Shown here piece after piece: positions 40,787 to 49,303 of a DNA stretch of 64,000 bases (positions are counted from its first letter, which is position 1; every line of letters starts with the position of its first letter). The notes under the pieces are model-generated. The model did no database searches, was not told where the DNA came from, and worked only from the letters and a program-made list of their open reading frames with translations. The DNA comes from Rhizobium sp. R634 (lineage in GTDB: Bacteria > Pseudomonadota > Alphaproteobacteria > Rhizobiales > Rhizobiaceae). The translations under genes and the position numbers were made by a program. The stretch lies in assembly GCF_002211305.1 (NCBI RefSeq), contig NZ_LOKW01000028.1, positions 124,001-188,000 of the forward strand, written 5' to 3'.

Positions 40787-43130
40787 CGCGCGTAGCTCCG
40801 ATCGTGACGAGGCCCTTGATGCGGCGGCGCCAGATGGCAAGCCCGCTTGCCGCCGCCAGCGCCAGCAGCAGCATGGTGAGACCGCGCATGATCTGCTCGT
40901 CGGCCCGCGTCGCCGTCTGCGGCAGGTTTACGGTCGCGCTCTTCTGGGCGATCAGCGTGGCGGCTTTTGCCGTCGGCGCTGCGGCCATCATGGTGGCGAT
41001 CTCAGGCGGGGCGACGGCTGCGACTTGTTCCGGTGTTGCGTTTGCTGCCGGCTCCGCGGAGGCCCGGCGTGTCGCGCCGTCGGTTTCGCCGAAGATCTTT
41101 CCGAAGTCCCAGCCCTCGGGCAGGTTGAGCGGCAGCTTCGCCGAGCCAAGCGGTTCTCTGGCTGGCCGCGACGGGGCGACGTCGACGGCGACAAGGCTGG
41201 TGACGCGGGAGACGAGGTGGTGGGCAAGCGCCACCGTCTCGATATCCTTGTCGAGTGCTGCGGGATCCCGGCGCTCATAGGCGCGGGCTTCGAAATCGTC
41301 GATCTTGCGCCGTGCCCAGAGCTTGGAGATGCCGTTGCCGTCGGCGGCATTGACGATATCCATCTCGACGCGCCAGGGCTGATCGCTCGTCCTGCCGATG
41401 ATCTGCAGCTTGCCGGCCGGCTTATCCCCAGGCAGCTCCGCGGTCAGCACGACCGGCTCGCCGCTATAGAGGTCGGGCATCGGGTTCGGCGTGATGTCCT
41501 CGGCCGCGATGCCTTCGAAATTCGCGGCGATATCGGTCATGGCAGGGTTTTGCAGCTTGGTGAAGAGCTCACCCATGCGGCTTGCCACCTGATCGGCCGA
41601 GCCGATCTGGGTGAAGGTGCCGCGGCCGATTTCGGCGGCCTTGGTCATGAAGTAAGTATTGGGCGCCGAGCCGATGCCGACGGTGCAGACGCGGGCATCG
41701 CCGCGGTTCGCGGTGATTTCCTGGAAGAGCTGCTGCTCATTGCCGATCGCGCCGTCTGTCAGGAACACGACCTGGCGCAGCGCTCCGCTTGCGACGGGGC
41801 CCTGGTTGCGCAGCGCGGCCTCGAGGGCGGGCAGCATTTCCGTGCCGCCGTCGGCGGTCAGGCCTCTGACATAGGCGATGGCCTTTTCGCGATTGTCCGG
41901 CGTGGCGGCGACGAGGCCCTTGAAATAATCGGTCATCGTGTCGTCGAAACGGATGACGTTGAAGCGGTCGTCCGGGTTCAGCTTGGAAATGGCAAGCGCC
42001 AGGCTCTGTCTTGCCTGCTCGATCGACTGGCCGGACATGGAGCCGGAATTGTCGATGACGAAGACCACCTCGCGCTTGGCCGGCGCTGCCGCATCCGGTG
42101 CGGTCGGCGGCGTGACGAAGGCGAGCAGATAGGTCTTGCCGTTCATCACCTCACGAAAGAGGCCGGCGCTCGGCATCTTGCCGGGCGCGGCCTTCCAGGT
42201 GAGCTCGAAATCCTTGTCGGCGGGAACGAAATCGCCCTTCAGGCTGATCGTTCTCGCCTGATCGCCATCCTGCCGGATATCGACCTCGTGGAATGAGGAT
42301 TTGACGTCGCCGAGAGGGAAGCCGGCCTTGAGGTCGACGGTCAGCGAGACCGGATTGATCCTGGCGTTTTCGCGCGGGTCGAGCACGGGGGCTTCGATCC
42401 TTTCACGGTTTTCCACCGGGTCGCTCGGCGTGGCGAAACCGGCTCCGTTGTTGAATTCGACGATCTGGACGATCGGGGCCGGATTGTAGCGCGGCGCGAT
42501 GACCATCGGGAAGCGCAGCGAGAACTCGCCGCCCGACTGGCGGACCGTCTGCTGATATTCGATCTGCACGACGATTTCTTCGCCGGGGCCGATATTGGCG
42601 ACCTGGTTGGTGAAGATGTTCGGCCGCTGCTGTTCGAGCAGCGCCGTCTTCTTGCCCTCGGCCTTGGCCTGTTCATAGATCTCGCGGGCCTCCTGGCGCG
42701 GCTTGATCTGGCCTTTGATGAAGCGCTCGCCGATCTGCATCTTCAATGCGTCGACGGCGGAATTCTCCGGCAGCGGGAAGACATAGGTGCCCTCGACCCA
42801 ACCCTGGCTCGGGTTCTGGAAGCGCTGCGTCACCTTCACCCTGGCGACCGGTCCGGAGACGTCGATGGCGACGTCGGTCTTCAGCCGCGGCGCTTCGACA
42901 TAGAAGCCGGGCTCCTTCGACGGAAAGAGCAGCGAGCCGCTGTTGACGTCGTTCGGCCGGACGAGTGCCGCGAGCTGGCCGGACGCCTGCTGCGCCTCGG
43001 CGCGGGCGACTGAGGCAAGTCCCAGCATCGCGGCGATACAGGCGACAAAGGCGGTGGCGGCGACAAGAAATGAAATGGAAATCCGGCGCATGCGTATGCG
43101 CCCGATGGCGAGCTCATCTTCCAGAAACAT
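40776..43130 (-). CDS. Sortase target protein with VIT and VWA domains
   Basis: 784 residues from ATG 43130 (GAGGG seven bases upstream). Signal or anchor segment at ~17-38, a VIT domain (VARVKVTQRFQNPSQGWVEGTYVFPLPENSAVD), a VWA domain with intact MIDAS (FVIDNSGSMSG, ~365-375), and a C-terminal sorting signal: LPQTAT (~736), a hydrophobic helix (LTMLLLALAAASGLAIW) and an Arg/Lys tail. The protein should be processed by the sortase encoded next. VIT/VWA domains bind proteins in a metal-dependent way; the biological role is not known. Confidence 0.93.
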   Translation of the reverse strand: MFLEDELAIGRIRMRRISISFLVAATAFVACIAAMLGLASVARAEAQQASGQLAALVRPNDVNSGSLLFPSKEPGFYVEAPRLKTDVAIDVSGPVARVKVTQRFQNPSQGWVEGTYVFPLPENSAVDALKMQIGERFIKGQIKPRQEAREIYEQAKAEGKKTALLEQQRPNIFTNQVANIGPGEEIVVQIEYQQTVRQSGGEFSLRFPMVIAPRYNPAPIVQIVEFNNGAGFATPSDPVENRERIEAPVLDPRENARINPVSLTVDLKAGFPLGDVKSSFHEVDIRQDGDQARTISLKGDFVPADKDFELTWKAAPGKMPSAGLFREVMNGKTYLLAFVTPPTAPDAAAPAKREVVFVIDNSGSMSGQSIEQARQSLALAISKLNPDDRFNVIRFDDTMTDYFKGLVAATPDNREKAIAYVRGLTADGGTEMLPALEAALRNQGPVASGALRQVVFLTDGAIGNEQQLFQEITANRGDARVCTVGIGSAPNTYFMTKAAEIGRGTFTQIGSADQVASRMGELFTKLQNPAMTDIAANFEGIAAEDITPNPMPDLYSGEPVVLTAELPGDKPAGKLQIIGRTSDQPWRVEMDIVNAADGNGISKLWARRKIDDFEARAYERRDPAALDKDIETVALAHHLVSRVTSLVAVDVAPSRPAREPLGSAKLPLNLPEGWDFGKIFGETDGATRRASAEPAANATPEQVAAVAPPEIATMMAAAPTAKAATLIAQKSATVNLPQTATRADEQIMRGLTMLLLALAAASGLAIWRRRIKGLVTIGATRDGR

Positions 43131-43344
43131 TGGCGTACCCTCAATAACCAATTTTGGATCACGCAATGATGCGGCTTCGATCTCGGCGCGCTCGCGACCG
43201 AATTGCGGCGGCGTGCGGCATTTGTTGCGGCTTATTCGTGGCGATGACGAAATCCGGCGATCTGTCTGATTTCAAAAGATGAAAAACAGGATTGTCGCCG
43301 CCGCGCGGAGGTAGCGAGGCCGCGCAGTCAGACCGTGGCGGTTC

Positions 43345-45018
43345 TCAGGGGCGGGTGATCTTGTAGACCAGCAATTTATCGGAATCGGCAAGCTTGGTTG
43401 CGGTCCTGTCGAGATAGTCGACAACGCCGCCATGATGCTCGATGAACAGCCGGCCTTCATTGTCAGTGGCATTCTTGGCGACGCCAAACAGGTCCGCGCC
43501 CTGGGCGCGCAGTTCTTCGAGCTGCGCGATCGCGGTGGCGTCATCCGCGACGAATTTCGACCATTCGGCATCGCCGCCGCCGGGCGGGAACACCCAGCCG
43601 CGCGCCCTGCTGTAGTAGACCGCGACGGGATCACCGACATCGGGCGCGATGGCGACGACGAGGTCGCCCGGTTGCGCCAGCCGCGCCAGTTCCTCGCCAA
43701 GCAGCTTGCCGTTCATGGCGATTGGCTTCTTCATCGTCCTGACGAGGGGCAGGGTCGACCAGCCCACCGCGACGATCAAGATGCAGATTGAGCGGAGCAC
43801 GACCGTCGGGTTTAGAACGGTTTTCGATGAAAGCTTTGCCAGAAGAAGCGCGCCGTGGCCGCAGAATATCGCGGCCGGCACATGGAAGATGTGGAGGTTC
43901 CACACATTGCTGGTGATCTCGCCCGCTGCGGCCAGATAGAGGACCAGGGCCGCGGCCAGCCAGATATAGGGAATGGTCGAAAGGGCACGCTGCTTCGGAT
44001 CTTCGGCGCGGCTGGGCGGCATCCACAAACCGACTGCGAACAGCAGCAGGAACGGATAGCCATAAAACCACAGGACGGAGGTGTTCCATGCGGATTGGAA
44101 GTAGAACCTGTCCTTGACGTATGTCCCGACGCCGTAATCCCAGATATAGCCGCCGCTGCCGGCGAAATGGAACGGTGGATAGCTGCGAGCGAGATAGATC
44201 GCCCAGCTGAAATAAGCGCCGATGATGGCCAGGCTCAAAAGCCCGGACAGGAAGACCAAGCCCGCTGGCTTCCACTTCTTCTCCAGAATCCAGCAAACCA
44301 TCAGGTAAAAGATGACGGCGCCGGCCGCGATGCCTGGGGGCTTCGACAGCGCGCCGAGCGAGAAGCTGACGGTGGCGAGCGGCAGGAGCCAGCCGCTGCC
44401 GCCGGCCCAGTATTTGACGAACAGCCAGACGCCGAGCGTGACCAAGGCCAGCATCGCGGGATCGGGAAGAACCGAGCTGTCGATCTGGATTGCCGCCGGC
44501 ATCAGCGCGTAGGCCAGTGCCGCCGCGTGGGCATGCATCTCGCCCCAGCACAGGGCCGTCAGCCTGTGCAGCGAGAACACCGTCACCAGCCCGAACAAAG
44601 CCGCAACCACGCGGCCGAACCAGTCGTGCCAGCCGAACAGCTGGTAGAGCAGGGCTGTGAGATAGCTGACGATCTGGAACTCGCGGCCCTGATAGCTTGG
44701 TCCGGGCCCGGTCCAGCTGACCTCCGGAAAGAAGATGTTCCAGCTGCGCTCCCGGAAATTGTCGGCCATCATTGCGGTGCTGATCTCGCGCCAGCTGAAG
44801 CCGTCGACCAGCGGCAAGGTGATCCTGTGAAACCTGAAGACGATCGCAATGATCAGGATGCCGAGCAGGATCGACATGTCGAGGTTTAGATAGTTGCGAG
44901 CGGCGATGGCCCAGCCGGCCGGCTGCTGTTCACGTTGCGGATCTTCGGCCGGAGCCAATTGCAGATCGTCCGGCGCGATGCGCAGTGGCGTGGAAGGTTT
45001 TCGGGGCGGCTTTGTCAT
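43345..45018 (-). CDS. GT39/ArnT-like membrane glycosyltransferase
   Basis: 557 residues with about 11 membrane helices. The family start is visible after a basic N-terminus: FRFHRITLPLVDGFSWREISTAMMADNFRER with Asp and Glu in the first periplasmic loop as in ArnT/PMT enzymes, and the later QIDSSVLPDPAMLAL. Such enzymes move sugars from polyprenyl-phosphate carriers to lipid A or proteins. Substrate unknown. It is a single gene; 214 bp separate its stop codon from the start of the sortase target gene further along the same strand. Confidence 0.87.
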   Translation of the reverse strand: MTKPPRKPSTPLRIAPDDLQLAPAEDPQREQQPAGWAIAARNYLNLDMSILLGILIIAIVFRFHRITLPLVDGFSWREISTAMMADNFRERSWNIFFPEVSWTGPGPSYQGREFQIVSYLTALLYQLFGWHDWFGRVVAALFGLVTVFSLHRLTALCWGEMHAHAAALAYALMPAAIQIDSSVLPDPAMLALVTLGVWLFVKYWAGGSGWLLPLATVSFSLGALSKPPGIAAGAVIFYLMVCWILEKKWKPAGLVFLSGLLSLAIIGAYFSWAIYLARSYPPFHFAGSGGYIWDYGVGTYVKDRFYFQSAWNTSVLWFYGYPFLLLFAVGLWMPPSRAEDPKQRALSTIPYIWLAAALVLYLAAAGEITSNVWNLHIFHVPAAIFCGHGALLLAKLSSKTVLNPTVVLRSICILIVAVGWSTLPLVRTMKKPIAMNGKLLGEELARLAQPGDLVVAIAPDVGDPVAVYYSRARGWVFPPGGGDAEWSKFVADDATAIAQLEELRAQGADLFGVAKNATDNEGRLFIEHHGGVVDYLDRTATKLADSDKLLVYKITRP

Positions 45019-45332
45019 GCCGGCAGTTCATCAGCAAAGTCTTAAAAAGCAATTCACCCAGATTGGGTATCAACGCCCTTTATCGTCTAGAGGCGCAAGA
45101 AACTCTGTATTCGTCAAGAATTTGTTCAGGAGTTGCTTGGAACGCTTCGACTGCGCGCCGCAAACCTTGCCGATGGGCCGCGATCGGCCTGCCGGTGCGG
45201 CAAAACGATCAATAAGAATCATTGCCCCCATCACGCCTTTGCGCTTGAAATGCCGTCATACATTGGACATAGAGCTAACCGCAGAACTCCGGTCCCGGCT
45301 TTCTGCCCGTTTCAACCAATAGGACCGATATC
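45019..45332. other. Intergenic region upstream of aatA
   Basis: 314 bp between divergent genes. A TTGGACATAGAGCTAACC stretch near 45264-45281 and a GGACC near 45322 lie ahead of the aatA start, but no promoter can be fixed. I see no RNA gene or strong hairpin. Confidence 0.4.
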
Positions 45333-46535
45333 ATGGCCTTCCTTGCCGATGCTCTTTCCCGTGTGAAGCCTTCAGCCACCATCGCCGTCTCCCAGAAAGC
45401 GCGCGAGCTGAAAGCGAAAGGACGCGACGTCATCGGTCTCGGCGCAGGCGAGCCGGATTTCGATACGCCCGACAATATCAAGAAGGCCGCCATCGACGCG
45501 ATCAACCGCGGCGAGACGAAGTACACGCCGGTTTCCGGCATTCCCGAACTGCGCAAGGCGATCGCCGCCAAGTTCAAGCGCGAGAACGGCCTGGAATATT
45601 CCTGGGAGCAGACGATCGTCGGCACCGGCGGCAAGCAGATCCTGTTCAACGCCTTCATGGCGACGCTGAACCCCGGCGACGAAGTCGTCGTTCCGGCGCC
45701 CTATTGGGTTTCCTATCCCGAGATGGTGGCGCTCTGCGGCGGCACGCCGGTTTTCGTTTCCGCGACCCAGGAGCATAATTTCAAACTCCAGGCCGCTGAT
45801 CTCGAAAAGGCGATCACGCCGAAGACCAAGTGGTTCATCTTCAACTCGCCGTCCAACCCGACGGGCGCGGCCTATACGCATGCCGAGCTGAAGGCGCTGA
45901 CCGATGTGCTGATGAAGCATCCGCATGTCTGGGTGCTGACCGACGACATGTACGAGCACCTGACCTATGGCGACTTCAAGTTCGTCACGCCTGTCGAAGT
46001 CGAGCCCAAGCTCTACGACCGCACGCTGACGATGAACGGCGTCTCCAAGGCCTATGCGATGACCGGCTGGCGTATCGGCTATGCCGCAGGCCCGATCCAG
46101 CTCATCAAGGCGATGGACATGATCCAGGGTCAGCAGACCTCGGGCGCGACCTCGATCGCCCAGTGGGCGGCCGTCGAAGCGCTGAACGGCACGCAGGACT
46201 TCATTCCCGAGAACAAGAAGATCTTCGAAGGCCGCCGCGATCTCGTCGTGTCCATGCTGAACCAGGCCAAGGGCATCGTCTGCCCGGTTCCGGAAGGCGC
46301 TTTTTACGTCTACCCGTCCTGCGCCGGCCTGATCGGCAAGACCGCACCCTCCGGCAAGGTCATCGAGACCGACGAGGATTTTGTGTCCGAGCTTCTGGAA
46401 TCGGAAGGTGTGGCCGTCGTTCACGGCTCGGCCTTCGGCCTCGGCCCGAACTTCCGCATCTCCTACGCAACCTCGGAAGATCTGCTCGAGGAAGCCTGCC
46501 GCCGCATCCAGCGTTTCTGCGCCGCCTGCAAGTAA
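45333..46535 (+). CDS. aatA: Aspartate aminotransferase (PLP-dependent, class I)
   Basis: 400 residues, as expected for the rhizobial AatA/aspC type Ib. Seen are VIGLGAGEPDFDTPDNIKKAA at the start, the pocket motif FNSPSNPTGAAY, the Asp in VLTDDMYEHLTYG and the PLP-binding Lys in MNGVSKAYAMTGWRIGYAAG, then FRISYATS with the Arg for the substrate carboxylate. It interconverts aspartate and oxaloacetate; in R. meliloti aatA is needed for symbiotic nitrogen fixation. Followed by a terminator. Confidence 0.96.
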   Translation: MAFLADALSRVKPSATIAVSQKARELKAKGRDVIGLGAGEPDFDTPDNIKKAAIDAINRGETKYTPVSGIPELRKAIAAKFKRENGLEYSWEQTIVGTGGKQILFNAFMATLNPGDEVVVPAPYWVSYPEMVALCGGTPVFVSATQEHNFKLQAADLEKAITPKTKWFIFNSPSNPTGAAYTHAELKALTDVLMKHPHVWVLTDDMYEHLTYGDFKFVTPVEVEPKLYDRTLTMNGVSKAYAMTGWRIGYAAGPIQLIKAMDMIQGQQTSGATSIAQWAAVEALNGTQDFIPENKKIFEGRRDLVVSMLNQAKGIVCPVPEGAFYVYPSCAGLIGKTAPSGKVIETDEDFVSELLESEGVAVVHGSAFGLGPNFRISYATSEDLLEEACRRIQRFCAACK

Positions 46536-46558
46536 ACGGACTGCGATACAACAGATCG

Positions 46559-46588
46559 AAGGCCTGCCGGTGACGGCGGGCCTTTTTG
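46559..46588 (+). terminator. Terminator of aatA
   Basis: GGCCTGCCG and CGGCGGGCC form a 9-bp stem with one G-U pair around a GTGA loop, followed by CTTTTTG. It starts 24 bp past the aatA stop codon. Confidence 0.85.
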
Positions 46589-46612
46589 TTGCGGCGTTGA
46601 CGATGTGGCTGC

Positions 46613-46624
46613 ATGTAGCTACAT
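46613..46624. promoter_or_regulatory. Perfect palindrome at the Phd/PIN module start, probable operator
   Basis: ATGTAGCTACAT is a perfect 12-bp palindrome ending 7 bp before the ATG of the Phd-type antitoxin gene. Phd/YefM proteins bind short palindromes at their own promoter and repress it. Its position this near the start codon leaves no room for a ribosome site other than within the right arm. Confidence 0.65.
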
Positions 46625-46631
46625 TTGTCGC

Positions 46632-46898
46632 ATGAAGACCGTGACGATCCGCGACGCGAAGAACCGCCTGACCGAGCTTGCCCGCGAGGTCGAGGAAGGC
46701 GAGACCATTATCGTGACGCGCAACGGCAAGCCGGTCTTCGATCTCGTCCCGCATCAGAAGCGCGGCGGTTTGAACCTGGAGGCCGGTCAGGCTTATCTTC
46801 GCGCTCGGGGTATCACCAATCCGGTGCCTTTCATTGCGGATGATTTCGACGATCCGCTGCCTGAAGATTTTCTTCTGAGGCCGTTGCCGGAGCCATGA
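46632..46898 (+). CDS. Phd/YefM family antitoxin
   Basis: 88 residues. The N-terminal domain is typical: MKTVTIRDAKNRLTELAREVEEGETIIVTRNGKPVFDLVPH. The C-terminal part (DDFDDPLPEDFLLRPLPEP) is acidic and proline-rich and should bind the toxin. Its stop overlaps the toxin start (ATGA at 46895). It lies directly after the aatA terminator, an insertion-like position. Confidence 0.92.
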   Translation: MKTVTIRDAKNRLTELAREVEEGETIIVTRNGKPVFDLVPHQKRGGLNLEAGQAYLRARGITNPVPFIADDFDDPLPEDFLLRPLPEP

Positions 46899-47281
46899 GG
46901 CTTCTTCTTGATACCCACATCGTTCTGGCGATCCTGCGGAAAGACGCTGGCCAGCGATTTCCTGAGATCGCCTCGCTGCTTGGCGACAGCAAAACTGTAG
47001 GCTTCGCCAGCGTCGCAAGTCTGTGGGAAACGGCGATCAAGGCTCGCCTGGGAAAGCTGGATCCAGGCATGCCGCTTGAAGACATTGCCGGGTCTCTCGA
47101 AGAAATAGGTCTGATACTGCTGCGGATCGAAATTCAGCACGTCATCACCGCCGCTGATCCCGAGCCCGAGACGCGCGATCCCTTCGACCGCTTGCTGCTG
47201 GCGCAATGCAAGGTCGAGGGCTTGCAGCTCGCGACGGTCGACCGTTTGCTCGTCGGCCATCCACTGGCTCTGCGGCTATAG
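46895..47281 (+). CDS. PIN-domain toxin (VapC family)
   Basis: 128 residues. Acidic PIN residues: Asp in MRLLLDTHIVLAIL, Glu in ASLWETAIKARLG, Asp in DPFDRLLLAQ and Asp in LATVDRLL. This branch (DTHxxL and WETAIK) is commonly paired with Phd-type antitoxins. It should cut RNA when freed. The 4-bp ATGA overlap with the antitoxin gene shows translational coupling. Confidence 0.92.
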   Translation: MRLLLDTHIVLAILRKDAGQRFPEIASLLGDSKTVGFASVASLWETAIKARLGKLDPGMPLEDIAGSLEEIGLILLRIEIQHVITAADPEPETRDPFDRLLLAQCKVEGLQLATVDRLLVGHPLALRL

Positions 47282-47463
47282 AGCTCACATCCCGATTCAA
47301 GTCCTTGCGGCATCGATTCCGCATTACCTCCCAACTCATTGAATTCCGATTCAAATCGTGACGGGGAGCGCCGGCGGCGCGGATGATCTCAGGTTGCGGG
47401 CGGCCGCCAAACCAACTAGATATCCGGCATCAAGTTCAAGTTGCCGTTTTGGGAGGCCGGATT

Positions 47464-48369
47464 TTGCAGCAGAGTGCCGTCATCGTCTGTTCCGACGTCA
47501 ACATGCTGCCGGCTGCCTGCTGCACGCTGCTTTCCGTCAAGCGCAATCTCGTACAGGCCGATATTGAGTTTCTGCTTCTCGGCATCGACCTCAAGCCGAA
47601 CGAGGTCGCCGAGGTCGAGAGTTTTGCGCGCCTGCACGGGATGACGATCACCGTGCTGCCCTATGCGACGCCGGAGACGGGGCTGCAGGCGCGGGGCCGC
47701 TGGTCGGGTGCTACGCTGGCGCGGCTTTACATGGATCTGCAAATTCCCGAGAAAGTCGAGCGTTTGCTCTACCTCGACGCCGATGTGCTCGCGGTGGCGC
47801 CCGTCGACGAACTCTTCACCAGGGACCTCCAGGGCAAGGCGCTTGCCGCAGTCGATGACTATGTCATGGCCTTCCCCGAAAAGGCGGGCGCGCGGCAACG
47901 CAAGATCGGCATGGGCGAGGGCGGACGCTATTTCAATGCCGGCGTCTTGTTGTTCGACTGGTCGGTCTGCCGGGCGAAGGGGCTTTTCGCCAGGACCCGG
48001 GAAATCTTCGAGGAGCGCTCGCATCTGTTTCAGAACAACGATCAGGATGCGCTGAACGTCACGTTCGACGGTAACTGGCTGGTGCTCGATCCGCGCTGGA
48101 ACACGCAGACGGGACTTTTGCCTTTCGTCGAGCGGCCGGCCATCTTTCATTTCACCGGCCGCAAGAAACCGTGGCAGGCGAGCGTTCCCTGGGTGCATCG
48201 CCGGATGGCCAAGCGCTATGCCGAGGATCTCCGCGATACGCCCTGGGCGTCCTTCTGCAGGCAGCCGTCGGCGGCGGGCCGGGTTGGCGGTTTCTTCTCG
48301 CATGTGGGAAAGCAGATCGGCGGGCTGGCGCGGCTTGCACGGATGCGCGCCTATTTCAGCAACAGCTAG
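47464..48369 (+). CDS. Glycosyltransferase family 8
   Basis: 301 residues from TTG 47464, chosen because GGGAGG lies seven bases upstream; no ATG of the frame precedes the conserved domain. The GT8 fold is seen: SAVIVCSDVNMLPAACCTLLSV start, LYLDADVLAVAPVDELF with the DxD metal motif, FNAGVLLFDW, NNDQDALN and FTGRKKPW with the metal-binding His in IFHFTG. It uses a UDP-sugar donor with Mn2+, probably on LPS core or another surface glycan. A second transferase-like gene follows after 45 bp. Confidence 0.9.
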   Translation: MQQSAVIVCSDVNMLPAACCTLLSVKRNLVQADIEFLLLGIDLKPNEVAEVESFARLHGMTITVLPYATPETGLQARGRWSGATLARLYMDLQIPEKVERLLYLDADVLAVAPVDELFTRDLQGKALAAVDDYVMAFPEKAGARQRKIGMGEGGRYFNAGVLLFDWSVCRAKGLFARTREIFEERSHLFQNNDQDALNVTFDGNWLVLDPRWNTQTGLLPFVERPAIFHFTGRKKPWQASVPWVHRRMAKRYAEDLRDTPWASFCRQPSAAGRVGGFFSHVGKQIGGLARLARMRAYFSNS

Positions 48370-48414
48370 CGAGGCGGGCCGAGCGGATCGTCCAGGGAAA
48401 GTGCATGTGAGCCG

Positions 48415-49281
48415 ATGGAATCAATGCCGAGCGATATCAGGACCGTGGCCGCCGGAGATGGCGGGGTGAATCTCTTGACACCGGACGCGTGGAAAGCGCT
48501 GTTGTCGCGCTATTCCCATGTCGTTCTCGTGGCAAACAGCGAGGCGGTCGATTTCGAGCGGCTCAGAAGCGAGCTGCCGGAGACGGCGCTCTACGTCTTC
48601 TTCAACAATGTCTACAAGGTGCTCGACGAGCCCTTCACTGGTCATGCGGTGCTGGTTGCCCGCAGCGGCGTGATGGGCGCCAATATCGTCCACCGGCGCG
48701 AGGTGGGGGACGTTCTGCGCTTCTTTGCCGGCGACGACTTCCTGGGCGTCGTCAACATTCGCGTCTCCCCGGAGGAAAACTTCAGCGAGGAGAGCCGCTT
48801 CAATGGCGCCAAAGCCCGCCACCTCGATCTGACGCAGATGCTCGCCGATCTTTACCCGACGGGCAAGATCGCGACCAGCGGCTTTGCGATGGCGCTCTGG
48901 CTCGCCGACCTGAAGCTGCCGGGCCAGATCCTGCTGGCCGGCTTTTCGGCGAAGAGGAGCGAGAAGTGGAAGGTCTTCGACGTGCATGACTGGACGTTCG
49001 AGCAGATCTTCCTGCGTCTCTTTGCCAGGATGGGCTCGATCTCGATGACGGGTGGCGTCGATGCCAGCCCCTATTCGGCACTCGCCAAACGGTTTCCCGA
49101 CGTGCCGCCGATCGAGATCGCCATGACGGCGGCCGAAGTCTTGTCCGAGCGGCTTCACAATGCCAACAGCCAGATCGACCGGCTGATGTCCGTCACCAAA
49201 TCCATCCGCGCTATCGAAAATTTCTTCCGGCGCTTCAAGCCGAAGACCCGCAAAGAGCGCTTCCTCGAGAAGTCGAAGTGA
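48415..49281 (+). CDS. Putative glycan-transferase (sialyltransferase-like) of unknown specificity
   Basis: 288 residues from ATG 48415 (a second ATG nine bases later is possible). I do not recognise the family with confidence. A central region GKIATSGFAMALWLADLKLPGQILLAGFSAKRSEKWKVFDVHDWTFEQ resembles the core of GT29/GT42-type sialyltransferases, in which a GF..HDW..E pattern holds the catalytic His. The C-terminus is basic and helical. It is co-transcribed with the GT8 gene, which supports a role in surface-polysaccharide synthesis. Confidence 0.6.
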   Translation: MESMPSDIRTVAAGDGGVNLLTPDAWKALLSRYSHVVLVANSEAVDFERLRSELPETALYVFFNNVYKVLDEPFTGHAVLVARSGVMGANIVHRREVGDVLRFFAGDDFLGVVNIRVSPEENFSEESRFNGAKARHLDLTQMLADLYPTGKIATSGFAMALWLADLKLPGQILLAGFSAKRSEKWKVFDVHDWTFEQIFLRLFARMGSISMTGGVDASPYSALAKRFPDVPPIEIAMTAAEVLSERLHNANSQIDRLMSVTKSIRAIENFFRRFKPKTRKERFLEKSK

Positions 49282-49303
49282 TGAGCTTCGCCACCTTCTG
49301 ACG

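Noticed and set aside
45372..47018. Long open frame (548 codons) antisense to aatA and the antitoxin gene
   Set aside because: It overlaps two well-supported genes and a terminator, and its translation resembles no protein family.
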